Source: Diphasiastrum complanatum (lineage: Eukaryota; Streptophyta; Lycopodiopsida; Lycopodiales; Lycopodiaceae). From it: a stretch of 64,000 nt of DNA. Of this stretch, positions 48,699 to 58,107 are shown one piece after another. Position numbers and translations under genes: made by a program. The stretch's first letter is position 1; the number at the start of each line of letters is the position of its first letter. The notes below the pieces were generated by a model, which was given only the letters and a program-made list of their open reading frames with translations, was not told where the DNA came from and did not search any database. Location of the stretch: the NCBI GenBank assembly GCA_029204225.1, contig MU831921.1, forward strand, positions 1 to 64,000, in the 5' to 3' direction.

Positions 48699-49402
48699 TG
48701 TGAAGAATTGAAAAAGATTATCTATGTTAGATATAGGGGTCTTATGTTTTTTACATCAAGCATCTAGGTGTAGGATGTTGATAGGAATAAATTTGGCATA
48801 GATGGCAAATTATGCATTTCCACTTGTAATGCCACTATTGAGCCAAAATAGAGTAAGAGGCTAAACACTTGCTAATTAGAGTGTAGACAAGTGTAAAGTT
48901 TTTGTTTGATGAATTCCAAGAGGTCCAATAGGATATAGAGGTGTGCTTGAATATAGTCTAATAGAATTAAGAGGTGCATAGATCAATGATCCAATAGGAT
49001 CAAGAGGTGACAAAATGTGGTCCAATCATAGTTAAGCATAGTGGTAGCTCGTGGACCTACTAGTATCATTGTACTCCTCATTTTGAAATCAATTGATTTG
49101 GTGATTTCATGGATTTTGTGAGTTTTTGGATTTCTAGCTTTCTCTCTCTACCCGAGAGCTCTTGATGCATTTTCTCTCTCTACCCGAGGAGAGCAGCTTG
49201 TTTTTACTTAGATTATTTTTTGAATACTTCCCACACGTGTGAGTGAGAGTTGGAAGTGATTGAATGCATGTAGTAGTGTGTTTTTGCCATAGGATTCAAG
49301 ATTGATCTTGAATCTCAATCTAGTCTTGATCTTGGTGCATCTACACACCTTAGGAGATCACAAGTACATGTAGTGGACAGTCCACACGTGTGAAAATCAA
49401 CA
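48699..49402 (+). repeat. Copia 3' LTR
   Basis: 704 bp, same ends as the 5' LTR, followed by the TCCCT target duplication. Confidence 0.97.
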
Positions 49403-50242
49403 TCCCTGACATTGGTCCTTGGGAGCAATTACCCCTTACAGTCCAAAAAGCGGTATGGTTGGTGAATGAGCTCCAATACAATCTATTCGGCACCCTAGGG
49501 GGACAGTATACTATGCGGCAATTTGACGATGGTGCTAAGGCGGACCTTCAGAAAGAAAAAGCAAGGCTGGAGGAGGAAAACAAACAACAACAGCTGCAGA
49601 TCTAGAACCTCACGAATTACAATCAACAACAACAACAACAGGTGCTACTCCATCTCCAGAACCAACTCCAACTGAAGGTATCCAACATGCAACAAACCAT
49701 CGATACCCTCAAAGCCGAGAAGGATGAGGCTGTAGCAGATTCACAAGCAACACGTTCCGCTATGAAGGAACAGTTGGAAATGGTGGACTTCAACGACTTC
49801 GCACCACCATCTATTCATGAGGGAACTGCCATTCCAGTGGTGGCCTATCAAACGCTGACAAAAGCTAAAAGCCATGACAGAGCAACACTCAAAATTACAA
49901 CAATCATACATTGCTTCCATCGAGGCCCTAAACCAGCACATAGCCACCCTAGAAGAACGCTTAAAGACTGCTGCCCAGTCGACACCATCGGTTCATGCAG
50001 AGCATGCCCAATGCCATGATTCGGGGCACCACTTTGATGGACTAGATGGTGGAGATGGAGCAGGATTTCAACAGCCTCCTCCTGTCACTCAAGGCTCCGC
50101 ATTTCAAGGCCAACCCCTGGGGCAAGGAGCTCAAACACCAACCAATCCATCAGGCTCTGGGAGTACCAGCTCCCAACATTTTCTTTTCCCTTCCACCGCT
50201 TCTAACCCCCTCGACACCACTAACCCAACCTTCATTCCATGA
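49403..50242 (+). pseudogene. Unclassified element, middle ORF segments
   Basis: Continues the frame split at 43197. It encodes KAVWLVNELQYNLFGTLGGQ, then a Lys/Glu/Gln coiled-coil-like stretch (KEKARLEEENKQQQLQ) and a stop at about 49603. The coding sense continues in other frames as a Gln-rich coil (49642-49870), then EQHSKLQQSYIASIEALNQH (from 49874) and a Gly/Pro/Ser-rich tail to 50242. Interrupted by at least two stops or shifts. Coiled coil plus disordered tail would suit a structural (gag-like) protein. Confidence 0.45.
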
Positions 50243-50956
50243 CAATTTTCTCCTGAGTCACAAAGAATTGCAGAAGCTAATCCCTCGCCTCCTCTATCTC
50301 CTGATCCCGATCCACAAACCGAACACGAGATTGCCTCTGAAGCCCCAACCATCCAACACAGAATCATGCCCACATAACCAAGCATGGAGTTGCGCGCCTC
50401 TCAGGAGTTTGCAAAGAAGTATCCAACAACGAAAGAGCGAGGTGGCTACATACTGCCAGATTTGGACCAGTGTCAAACACATAAAGCAGTAGTCAAACTC
50501 CTGGATCCACAACCTCTCTGGCGTCATCAGCTCTTCTTGCAAAGTAAGACCTCAATGGCACGGTATCTCGAAGCTCCCTCCTACATGCACACCAATTCTT
50601 ATTACTATCCAGTAGCGAGGCGAGAACCGTTTTCTACCACCAAGGTCAAGAACAGAATCTTTTGGCCTAAGCTCACAGGCGTGGATACCGGCAACTTAGC
50701 CGAAGACATGGTCACCAACTGCCGAGTATTCTACCAGAAGCACCATGGCAATCCTGATCGCGACGTCAGATACTTTGCAGATAATTGCGGCCTGGTGGCA
50801 TTTCTGGCAGAACTCAGAGGTTTTTGGGATCGAGGGTTACCCCCCTTGACATCAATAAACCCTTGCGGACGCAAGATGATCATATCAATGTTGCAAGGCT
50901 CTATTATCGCGCTGCACTCACTTCCGCCCTGCACGTTGATATGGTGGAGCTATGGA
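50243..50956 (+). pseudogene. Unclassified element, C-terminal ORF of unknown family
   Basis: From about 50384 a frame reads QEFAKKYPTTKERGGYILPD, LWRHQLFLQSKTSMARYLEA and DVRYFADNCGLVAFLAELRG. A single frameshift near 50845 lets it continue as PLRTQDDHINVARLYYRAAL and LHVDMVELWKP to a stop at 50956. The segment looks like a folded domain but I cannot place it in any retrotransposon or host family. It has no zinc knuckle, protease or RT motif. Confidence 0.45.
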
Positions 50957-51689
50957 AACCCTAGATGCTTTTGCCACGCATTTTCATGAATTTTTTGTGA
51001 TTTCTACGCCTAAAATCGTTTTTGAATGCACTCTTTGTCTTGTATAATCTCATTGTCTGCCTCTACGCCTGAAATCGATATTGCTTGGGTATCACTTTCG
51101 AGCGTGCACAATGATTTTCTTTTTCATTTACATGGACATCTACACTCAAAACCGATACTTGATTCCCTGATATCGATTTTGAACGCGGAGTAATTTGCAA
51201 TTCACTTGGGTATCTCATTTTGCGCTTGAAATCAATATCCGGGTTAATTATTTAGTCAACCTTATTTTTTCTAGTAATTTCTTTAAATTCATAAAGGCTT
51301 TTCAGTTGATTGGTTTATGACATTTTTAGTGTAGTTTAGCAAAGAGTAAAGCAAAGTTTTGTTTTGCATGGAATTATCATTTTGATAATTTGCCTACGAG
51401 TTACAAGTTTATTGGTGTAATTTTTAAAAGCATATAATTTTTATAAAAATGGCATTTTCATGAATACTACTCTTATACATGCAGTTAAACCTGGAATAAG
51501 CTTGTAATTAATGGAAAAAAGTTTCGTTTTTCCTAGGAATAGAAAATGAAGAAGTTCTCGTTATGGGCAACAATTTTCACGCTTCCCTAGAAATTCACCT
51601 GATGGGGGTGACCCGCTTGATGCTAATTCACTGCTTCACACCTTGAGCAAAGCGATTTTGAAACTTCATCAAAAGTAATAAACAACGTG
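50957..51689. other. No gene recognised; short repeated motif
   Basis: The motif TACGCCTGAAATCGATATT recurs with changes at about 51006, 51062, 51130 and 51220. The remainder is AT-rich. The last part may be a decayed gag start. Confidence 0.45.
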
Positions 51690-52190
51690 ATAATCAAATG
51701 CAAAACTTGTTTAATCAACTACAAATTCTTAATTCTAACAACTTAGGCTACCAACCGGATGTCTTTACTGGTGAAAAGAAATTTAAGAACCCTGAAGTTG
51801 TCGAAGACTGGATAAATCGTTGGACTAGCTACTTTAGCTTACACAACGTACCAAAGGAGAAGCGAATTTCTTCTGTATTATTGTTTCTAGAGGGTAAAGC
51901 CTCTACCTAGTGGAGGGAGCTCCCTTTGAAACTGGCAACATGGGCTGGATTTCTAGAGGAATTCTGTAAGGCTTTTGTCATGATTGATGATTCAGAAATA
52001 TACATTCGCTTCATTAACTACCGAATGGGCAATCCAGAGCTAGACACGTATGTCCAAGAGTTCTTAGATTTTTTGGCCAAGGTGTTGCTCTTCGATAGGA
52101 AATTGGCCCAGTTTCAATTCATTTATGGATTGCCTGCAGATTACCAAAATGAGTGCAACCATAATGTCCTCCACACGTTGGAAGACACGG
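51690..52190 (+). pseudogene. Gypsy gag fragment
   Basis: A Retrotrans_gag-like stretch: NPEVVEDWINRWTSYFSLHN, then SSVLLFLEGKAS, a stop near 51908, and MRGNPELDTYVQEF-type sequence (in fact INYRMGNPELDTYVQEFLDF) and KLAQFQFIYGLPADYQNECN. No zinc knuckle. Cut at about 52195 by copia-derived sequence. Confidence 0.65.
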
Positions 52191-52194
52191 AGAA

Positions 52195-52490
52195 CAAAAT
52201 ACCATATGAGATGTGGATAGGCAAGAGGCCAACTAGCTAACAGTTTAGGACTAAGTGTGTCTTTTAAACTATTATTTAGTGACCTTACAGTGTCCCTAGA
52301 TAGATAACAAATAGAGTGAACAAATTTAGATAAGTGATACAGAAAAAGAAATAGTCGCATTCAAGCAATATGAGCTATGGATGAAAGTATGCCAACAAGC
52401 AGAACATAGTTGATTCGTGAGAGGAGTGGCAGGCCGCCAACGAGCGAGACACTGATCAACTCACTCATAGCGAAAATACAAATTACAATT
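52195..52490 (+). pseudogene. Copia integrase scrap and LTR fragment
   Basis: NKIPYEMWIGKRPTS (52195-52239) is a copia integrase C-terminal motif fused in frame to the gypsy gag piece. 52370-52490 aligns with the 3' part of the LTR at 26904-27637 (shared GCCAACGAGCGAGACACTGATCA block). Together they are a deleted copia remnant inserted in gypsy debris. Confidence 0.6.
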
Positions 52491-52555
52491 GTTGGAAATG
52501 GTGAACTCATGCAACATTCCTTGGTGCTCCACGAAGATGAAACGAAGGAAGAAAG

Positions 52556-52966
52556 AAAAGCAGTCTGGGAAAAAGGATAAAAGAGTGTTGATGACTTCTC
52601 AATCCGTAATGGACTGTTGTTCATAAAAGGAAAGATTTGTGTGCCCGATGTGAAAGCTATAAAAAGAAAAATTATTTATGAATGCATGACTCACCATGTG
52701 TGGGGCATCCATGCATACATTGTACTCTAGATTTGGTACGAAGGGATTTTTATTGGCCAAAACTTAAACCCTTTATCAAATCTACATGGTCAAGTGTGAC
52801 CAATGCCAACGCCTTAAGGTTGGTGGATTGTTACATCCATTGGATATCCCAGATAAGAGATGGGATAGTATTTCCATGGATTTTGTGGTTTGGTTACCAC
52901 GGACAAATAAACTGAATGACGCAATTTGGATAGTCGTCGACCGTCTTACCAAATTGGGTTGAGTAT
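52556..52966 (+). pseudogene. Gypsy integrase start (zinc domain and catalytic core)
   Basis: Reads FSIRNGLLFIKGKICVPDVK, then in another frame HDSPCVGHPCIHCTLDLVRR with DFYWPKLKPFIK, and after a further shift RWDSISMDFVVWLPRTNK with AIWIVVDRLTKL. These are the H2C2 region and the first catalytic Asp of a gypsy integrase of a lineage different from the element at 29054. At least three shifts. Confidence 0.75.
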
Positions 52967-53776
52967 GCCAAATAAACCCAATAACAAGCACCAAGAGAAA
53001 ATCTCACTATGATTCTTCACATAAACACACTTCTGACCTATGTGTTATTTACCGATCAAACTAAAAATCTCAGCTCAACTTCCTTCATCAAAGTACTATT
53101 CCTCAAATATAAATTAACATATCTGAAAAATCTCCATGATGGATAAACATATCCACTCACATGAGTCTTCCAAACATCTTACTATGCATGACCAATTTTC
53201 TTTCATTCAACCAACTTCTTTCTTATCTTAGTACTCATGATTAGATCGATTAATACATATTTTCAGTAGATTTCATCTACTTTCAACCTTATCCAAATCA
53301 TAACAAAGTTGGAATTGGTTAACTATTCAATATAACTAGAGTTGATCCTTACCAATACTATCTATACAAATGAATCATATTTCCTAATAGATCAACTTCC
53401 AATTCCTCTCTAGACCTAGATTGTTCATAACAATCCACATAGAATCTTTCTATTAAATCATCATAGTTCCACCTTTGTACATATTTCAGATTTATCGAAA
53501 ATCTATGCAATAGACGACTCACAAAGGTAGCCAATAAATTCTATCCACTTCATCTCACCTTTTGAAGAAACTAACATAGTCCCTATAGAAATGTCTTAGG
53601 AGATGCTTATAGAAACACATCTAAAGATCTAAAAAGTTGGACAATAATAGGTGTACCAATGAACAACCTCATATTACAGTTTTGCTGACTTTTCCTTAGA
53701 CCGTAAGATAATGTATACTAAGGGTTAGAATTTATTAACCTCCTAAGATCAACACTATCAATTATTAGAGAGTTAG
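52967..53776. other. No gene recognised
   Basis: AT-rich spacer with no coding or structural signal I can support. Confidence 0.5.
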
Positions 53777-54264
53777 AATGGGCCATAGTTGTAGTGATTC
53801 ACAAGGTATCGCGATTCGCAATGACTCTCAATAAAAAAAAAAAAAATTGCTCAAAAAAACTCCCATACAGTACTGGTACCCTCTATGTAATTCAATACTG
53901 CAAAAAAAAAGTTGTATAGGGACTCAAAATACAAACCCTAAACTCAAAAAGGCGTGTATTTTACGCCTTTTTGAGTTTAGGGTTTGTATTTTGAGTCCCT
54001 ATACAACTTTTTTCTGCAATATTGAATTACATAGAGGGTACCAATATTGTATGGGGATTTTTTTGAGAACCATGATTCAAGAATCGCAACTGCAACTATG
54101 GAATGGGCTAAAATATACGCCTTTTTGAGTTTAGGGTTTGTAGTTTGAGTCCCTATACAACGTTTTTCTGCAGTATTGAATTACATAGAGGGTACCAATA
54201 TTGTATGGGGAATTTTTTGAGAACCATGATTCAAGAATTGCAACTGCAACTATGGAATGGGCTA
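53777..54264. mobile_element. Hairpin MITE with an extra half copy
   Basis: 53850-53955 and 53963-54067 are inverted repeats of about 105 bp separated by a 7-base loop, matching at nearly every position. Weaker inverted similarity extends outward to GGGCCATAGTTG (53781) and CAACTATGGAATGGGCT (54094-54109). A further right-half copy follows directly (54117-54264) with the same GAATGGGCTA end. No coding capacity, so this is a foldback-type miniature element whose transcript would form a very long hairpin. The superfamily cannot be told from the ends. Confidence 0.8.
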
Positions 54265-55329
54265 TGAAAATCTAAATTCTTGAACTCATCAATTTTTATA
54301 TTTTGAAATCCTATTTGTATAAATTGACATGTAGCATTCCATATGAAATTAACAAAAAACAAGTGTTCATACGAGAGGAATAGCTACAAATTGTGAGATG
54401 CCAATTTGGGATCCAGATCATATGTCAATTTTTTTTCAAAATATCCCAAAATATTAGATGAATGGTTTTTTATATCGACATTACCATAGGTATCAAAATT
54501 TAACTTAATCAGATTTTTATAATCCTAGAATTTCAGTTTAGAATTATTGATGTCCAATACAACATATTCTCCCTCCAAGAAGATCCTTTAAGTTAACCGC
54601 CTAATCTAATTTCTCTAGAAATCCAACTGATCAATCCAATTGTCCTATATATATTCCATATAGGAAAATATTCATTACAACCAAATTTAAAGAATCCATT
54701 TTTTTAGATGCTTTACAACCATTTCTGATGGATATCAATAAACCACTCATGAGTTTGTGATTTAACAAAAAGGATTAAACATAGTTTATTATCACATTAT
54801 CAATGCTTTTTGTTTAGTAATAAGCTTCTTATTCCCTTCTGATCAGAGAGTATCCACTCTAGGAATAAGGATCTTCTAAACAGGTCAAATATGATCCATT
54901 TGTCAAGTTTTCACTTTGTGACAATTTTCATCCAAAATCCATGGTTAACTCTTGCTTGCTAAAGATATGAATTCAACCGAATGAATTCTAGTTTAAAAAT
55001 TCTGAACTGGTACTGAAAAATTGTTCTTATGGATTCTCAAAAAATCCTAATTGCATAATATAATTTTATAACACTTTAACTAAATACTATGCTTCCCTCA
55101 AAAAAAATTCGAAATCTCATACCACGATTTGCACTCAATCATGATCCTATGACTACATAATTTATTAAGTTCCTCTTAACAAAGGCAACATCTTTTCCTC
55201 GTCATACTTCCTTTGAGAGCAAACATTTGTATACTATGTCAAGAGAAGTGTGGAGTTCTTAACTGATCAGCCTATGTTCTTGTTTCCTTTTTTTCACTCA
55301 TGAACTTTGGATTGGAATAAGTTCAGCTG
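54265..55329. other. No gene recognised
   Basis: AT-rich spacer. The last few hundred bases may be further LINE remains beyond recognition. Confidence 0.5.
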
Positions 55330-55860
55330 AATGTTGAATGCACTTCCAACTTTAACCAACGGGGAGAGACCCTTATCTGTCTTGAAACAACCCACGACTT
55401 GCTTATATAGGCCATAACTTCCAATACTATGTCAATGGAGAACCCAAGCTCACTCAACCTTTGTATAAGTAGGTGTCTTGGGACTGAGTCAAACGCCTTT
55501 CAAAACTAAGCAAAATAGCAATACACCCTCTTCATGCTTGGACCTAGCCACCTCAATAATAGCCCTGACTGTGAATACATGGTCAATTGTAGAGTGAAGC
55601 CTTGAACCTTGCCTGACCCAAAACATGTAATCTTTGAATCTCTGTCTCGCTACTTATGGTTGTTTGGAGGATAGTACCATAAAGCTTCGCCACAATGTGG
55701 CCTATGATAATGGTTTGTTAGTTCTTAGGTTTCATAGGGTTGTGAATAGGGTGGATGATGTTGGTATGCCATGTTCGAGGGAATCTGGATATAACGGCTT
55801 GGTTAAGTAAAGTGGCCAAGATGGGTGCAAGGATGTCGGCACATGAGTCAAGAGTTCAGC
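55330..55860 (-). pseudogene. LINE-type reverse transcriptase fragment
   Basis: Read on minus from about 55850: DILAPILATLLNQAVISRFP, WHTNIIHPIHNPMKPKN, a stop where the family has Tyr (PxNYR), IIIGHIVAKLYGTILQTTIS, then after a frameshift GSRLHSTIDHVFTVRAIIEV. The degraded region equivalent to FVDFxKAFD follows (LLFCLVLKGV), then ELGFSIDIVLEVMAYISKSW. This matches RT motifs 0 to 3 of non-LTR retrotransposons. The catalytic YxDD part is absent. Old and non-functional. Confidence 0.75.
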
Positions 55861-57804
55861 CTCCAAGTCATCGATTTCCGAGCTCGAGGGGTTGTCAATT
55901 TCTCAATGGTCATGGAAACAGTATTTGCTATGAAGAAGGAGAAAGTAGAGGGACATAGGGATATGACGATGGGCGTATCAGTAGGGATGGTGCAGAGTGT
56001 AGTGGCATACTCTGTCCAACAATGCAAGTCACTCAATGGTGGGGGTGGGGCACAAGGGAGGAGCTCTCTAGAATGATCCAAAGGAGGAACCAAAAAGAAG
56101 ATCTATAAGTCGTTTCCCATCATTACTCTCATAGATTTGCTTTTTTCAAGTGACAAGTACGATTGCATAGACGCCTGCGATTATGTTAAAGATGTGGGAT
56201 ATGTATTCAGGTGTGTTTTACTTGGAGATAAAGATGTGTACATTCCTCAACATATTGAGGTGCTTGTGGATGATGAGAGTGCATGTGAGAAGAATATTCA
56301 CGATGTTTGGATGGAAAAGCAAAAGAGGCAGCAGTTTGGAGCACAACTATGAGAAAAGTGGCTTGAGATTGAAGTGGACTGTCATGTGGGAAGTACTGGA
56401 GTAGGGAGGAGAGAAGTTAGTGATTACATTCTACAAATAAGAGTGGGCAATTTACACGCAAGAATGTATATCAAGCTTGTTGTGAGAAGACCTATGAGCG
56501 TCACATCTACGAAGATTATCACACAAAAGGACAGCTTGTCAAGATGATCAAGGATCCGACAATGCTTTCACGCATGAGAAAAGTACAATGTTGTTGAGGT
56601 TTATTTTCTTTACATATTTTTGGCATGCAAGACATTTCTAGCATGCTTTGAGAAACAGACATGTAGGACCAAAGTCTTTGCTTTACATTTCAAAACAATG
56701 TTTTAGCCAGCAGTTTGAATAAAAGATGGATCCCAGCTGGAAGTGAAACATAATTGGTTGTGGTTAATGTATTCTTTCATAACTTGTGCTTCCTGATTTT
56801 GTGTTATCGTCCACCTACTTTACACTATTTCTCAAGAAACAAACCGCGTCTGAACCGTTCATTGCGAGATAGTGGGATATCTCATTAACTGCTATTTAAG
56901 GTTTCGTCCAGAACCTGCCATGTACAACAACCAGTTACAAGGCCAAAGGGGCTACGTTTAAAAACAAGTGAACGGGGGTAAATTTTACAGAGCAGCTTAG
57001 GAGGCATCAAAAAGATAGAGAAGCAAATACAAGCTGACTATGACTACGAATACCACAACAAAACCGTGTCCAGATGACAAATTATAAAAGAAAGCCAACG
57101 ATTTGAGAATAGTTTTTGCTGATGAGCCCAGTGCCAAAATAAGACCCAAAAACAGCATGTTCTAAATTATAAGTGTAGCATCAATTCTTCAGATATGATG
57201 GTTACAACAATGCAGCATTCATATAAATGCAAAGTTTTCTTTAAAATCACAATCACACTTGGACCTAAAGATTGCTCTCATGTGAATGTGCTCTCACACC
57301 ATAATAGGGCTTGCTGCCTGGTCGCTTTATTGATCATTGGAGAATGCCTTGCAGTCTGACAGTCTATTTACTAGTTATCTAATATTTGGAAGTTCAAAAA
57401 GGAGAGATATATGCTTACCAAACCAATTTTTCAATTTCTAATCAAAATTGTCAAAACATGCCAAAGCATATCTTTCCAGCAGTGCGCTCTTCTTCTTGCT
57501 CATTCCGTTTTGTGGATTGTTGATAAAGATACATTTTTCCCAAGTCGGCACCATCTATTTTGAATCACTCACCCAAAAACTAAACGGATCCTTTTGAATA
57601 CTTCTCAGCCTTCAAGGCTCTTAAGATGCAAATCCAATCACCATGACACAAGAAGACAGGGTTACAATGGCAATAACTAACGCACAAGACTAAAACTGCA
57701 AGTAAGGAGACATCAATTTGGATGATTTTGCATTGCAATATCTGCACCTAGAAGAAGAAGAAGCCAGGGTTTATTGCTGCCGTTAATGGAACTCAATGCC
57801 AACC
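55861..57804. other. No gene recognised
   Basis: Spacer. The plus frame 56137-56352 (YDCIDACDYVKDVGYVFRCV) has a protein-like look but no family or context. The stretch from about 57300 to 57804 probably includes the 3' UTR of the minus-strand COA3-like gene. Confidence 0.45.
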
Positions 57805-58011
57805 TCACTGCAACGGCTTCGGGGTGATCTGCGGCTTTGGTTGCTCTTTCTCAAAAGCCTCCACGGCGGCCTGCAATTCATCCGAGCCACCTACTGCCTT
57901 CATGGTATACACATACACGGATGCAACAAATGCCGTCAGACCTCCAGCCACGGCCATGTTTCTGAACCTCAGACTCCTATATGCAGCAGCGCCAGCGCCT
58001 GGAATAACCAT
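57805..58011 (-). CDS. COA3-like cytochrome c oxidase assembly protein
   Basis: An intronless frame of 68 residues from ATG 58011 (MVIPGAGAAAYRSLRFRNMA) to TGA 57805. One predicted membrane helix covers about residues 19-37 (MAVAGGLTAFVASVYVYTM), preceded by the basic YRSLRFRN and followed by a charged tail (DELQAAVEAFEKEQPKP). The RN...G...AxxxxxYxYT...DEL pattern agrees with COA3/CCDC56, a small inner-mitochondrial-membrane protein that stabilises COX1 during complex IV assembly. The plant members I would expect are about this short. The GA-rich leader and telo-box upstream fit a housekeeping gene. A related small mitochondrial protein is the main alternative. Confidence 0.75.
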   Translation of the reverse strand: MVIPGAGAAAYRSLRFRNMAVAGGLTAFVASVYVYTMKAVGGSDELQAAVEAFEKEQPKPQITPKPLQ

Positions 58012-58030
58012 CGCGATCCAAGCCCTTGCT

Positions 58031-58107
58031 TCCTGCCTCCTCTTCTCTTCTCTTCTCTTCTATCTTCTACTCTCGTTCCTTTCTTCTTTGCCTCTGCCCT
58101 AACCCTA
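58031..58107 (-). promoter_or_regulatory. Telo-box and CT/GA-rich leader of the COA3-like gene
   Basis: GCCCTAACCCTA (58097-58107) contains the plant telo-box core, common in promoters of translation and mitochondrial biogenesis genes, 86-96 bases before the ATG. Between it and the ATG lies a pyrimidine tract on plus (CTTCTCTT repeats), which on minus is a GA-rich leader. Confidence 0.5.

Larger units (their letters stand above)
43198..49402 (+). mobile_element. Intact Ty1/copia retrotransposon
   Basis: Complete element: 5' LTR 43198-43934, primer site 43935-43947, a polyprotein frame with no stops (44637-48680), polypurine tract 48691-48698 and 3' LTR 48699-49402. It is flanked by perfect 5-bp target duplications TCCCT (43193-43197 and 49403-49407). 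By eye the LTRs differ by a 33-bp indel and about three substitutions, indicating a recent insertion. It is probably autonomous or only recently silent. Confidence 0.97.

Noticed and set aside
56137-56352. Plus frame of 71 residues with acidic and Cys-containing N-terminus
   Set aside because: Protein-like but unsupported by similarity or gene structure.
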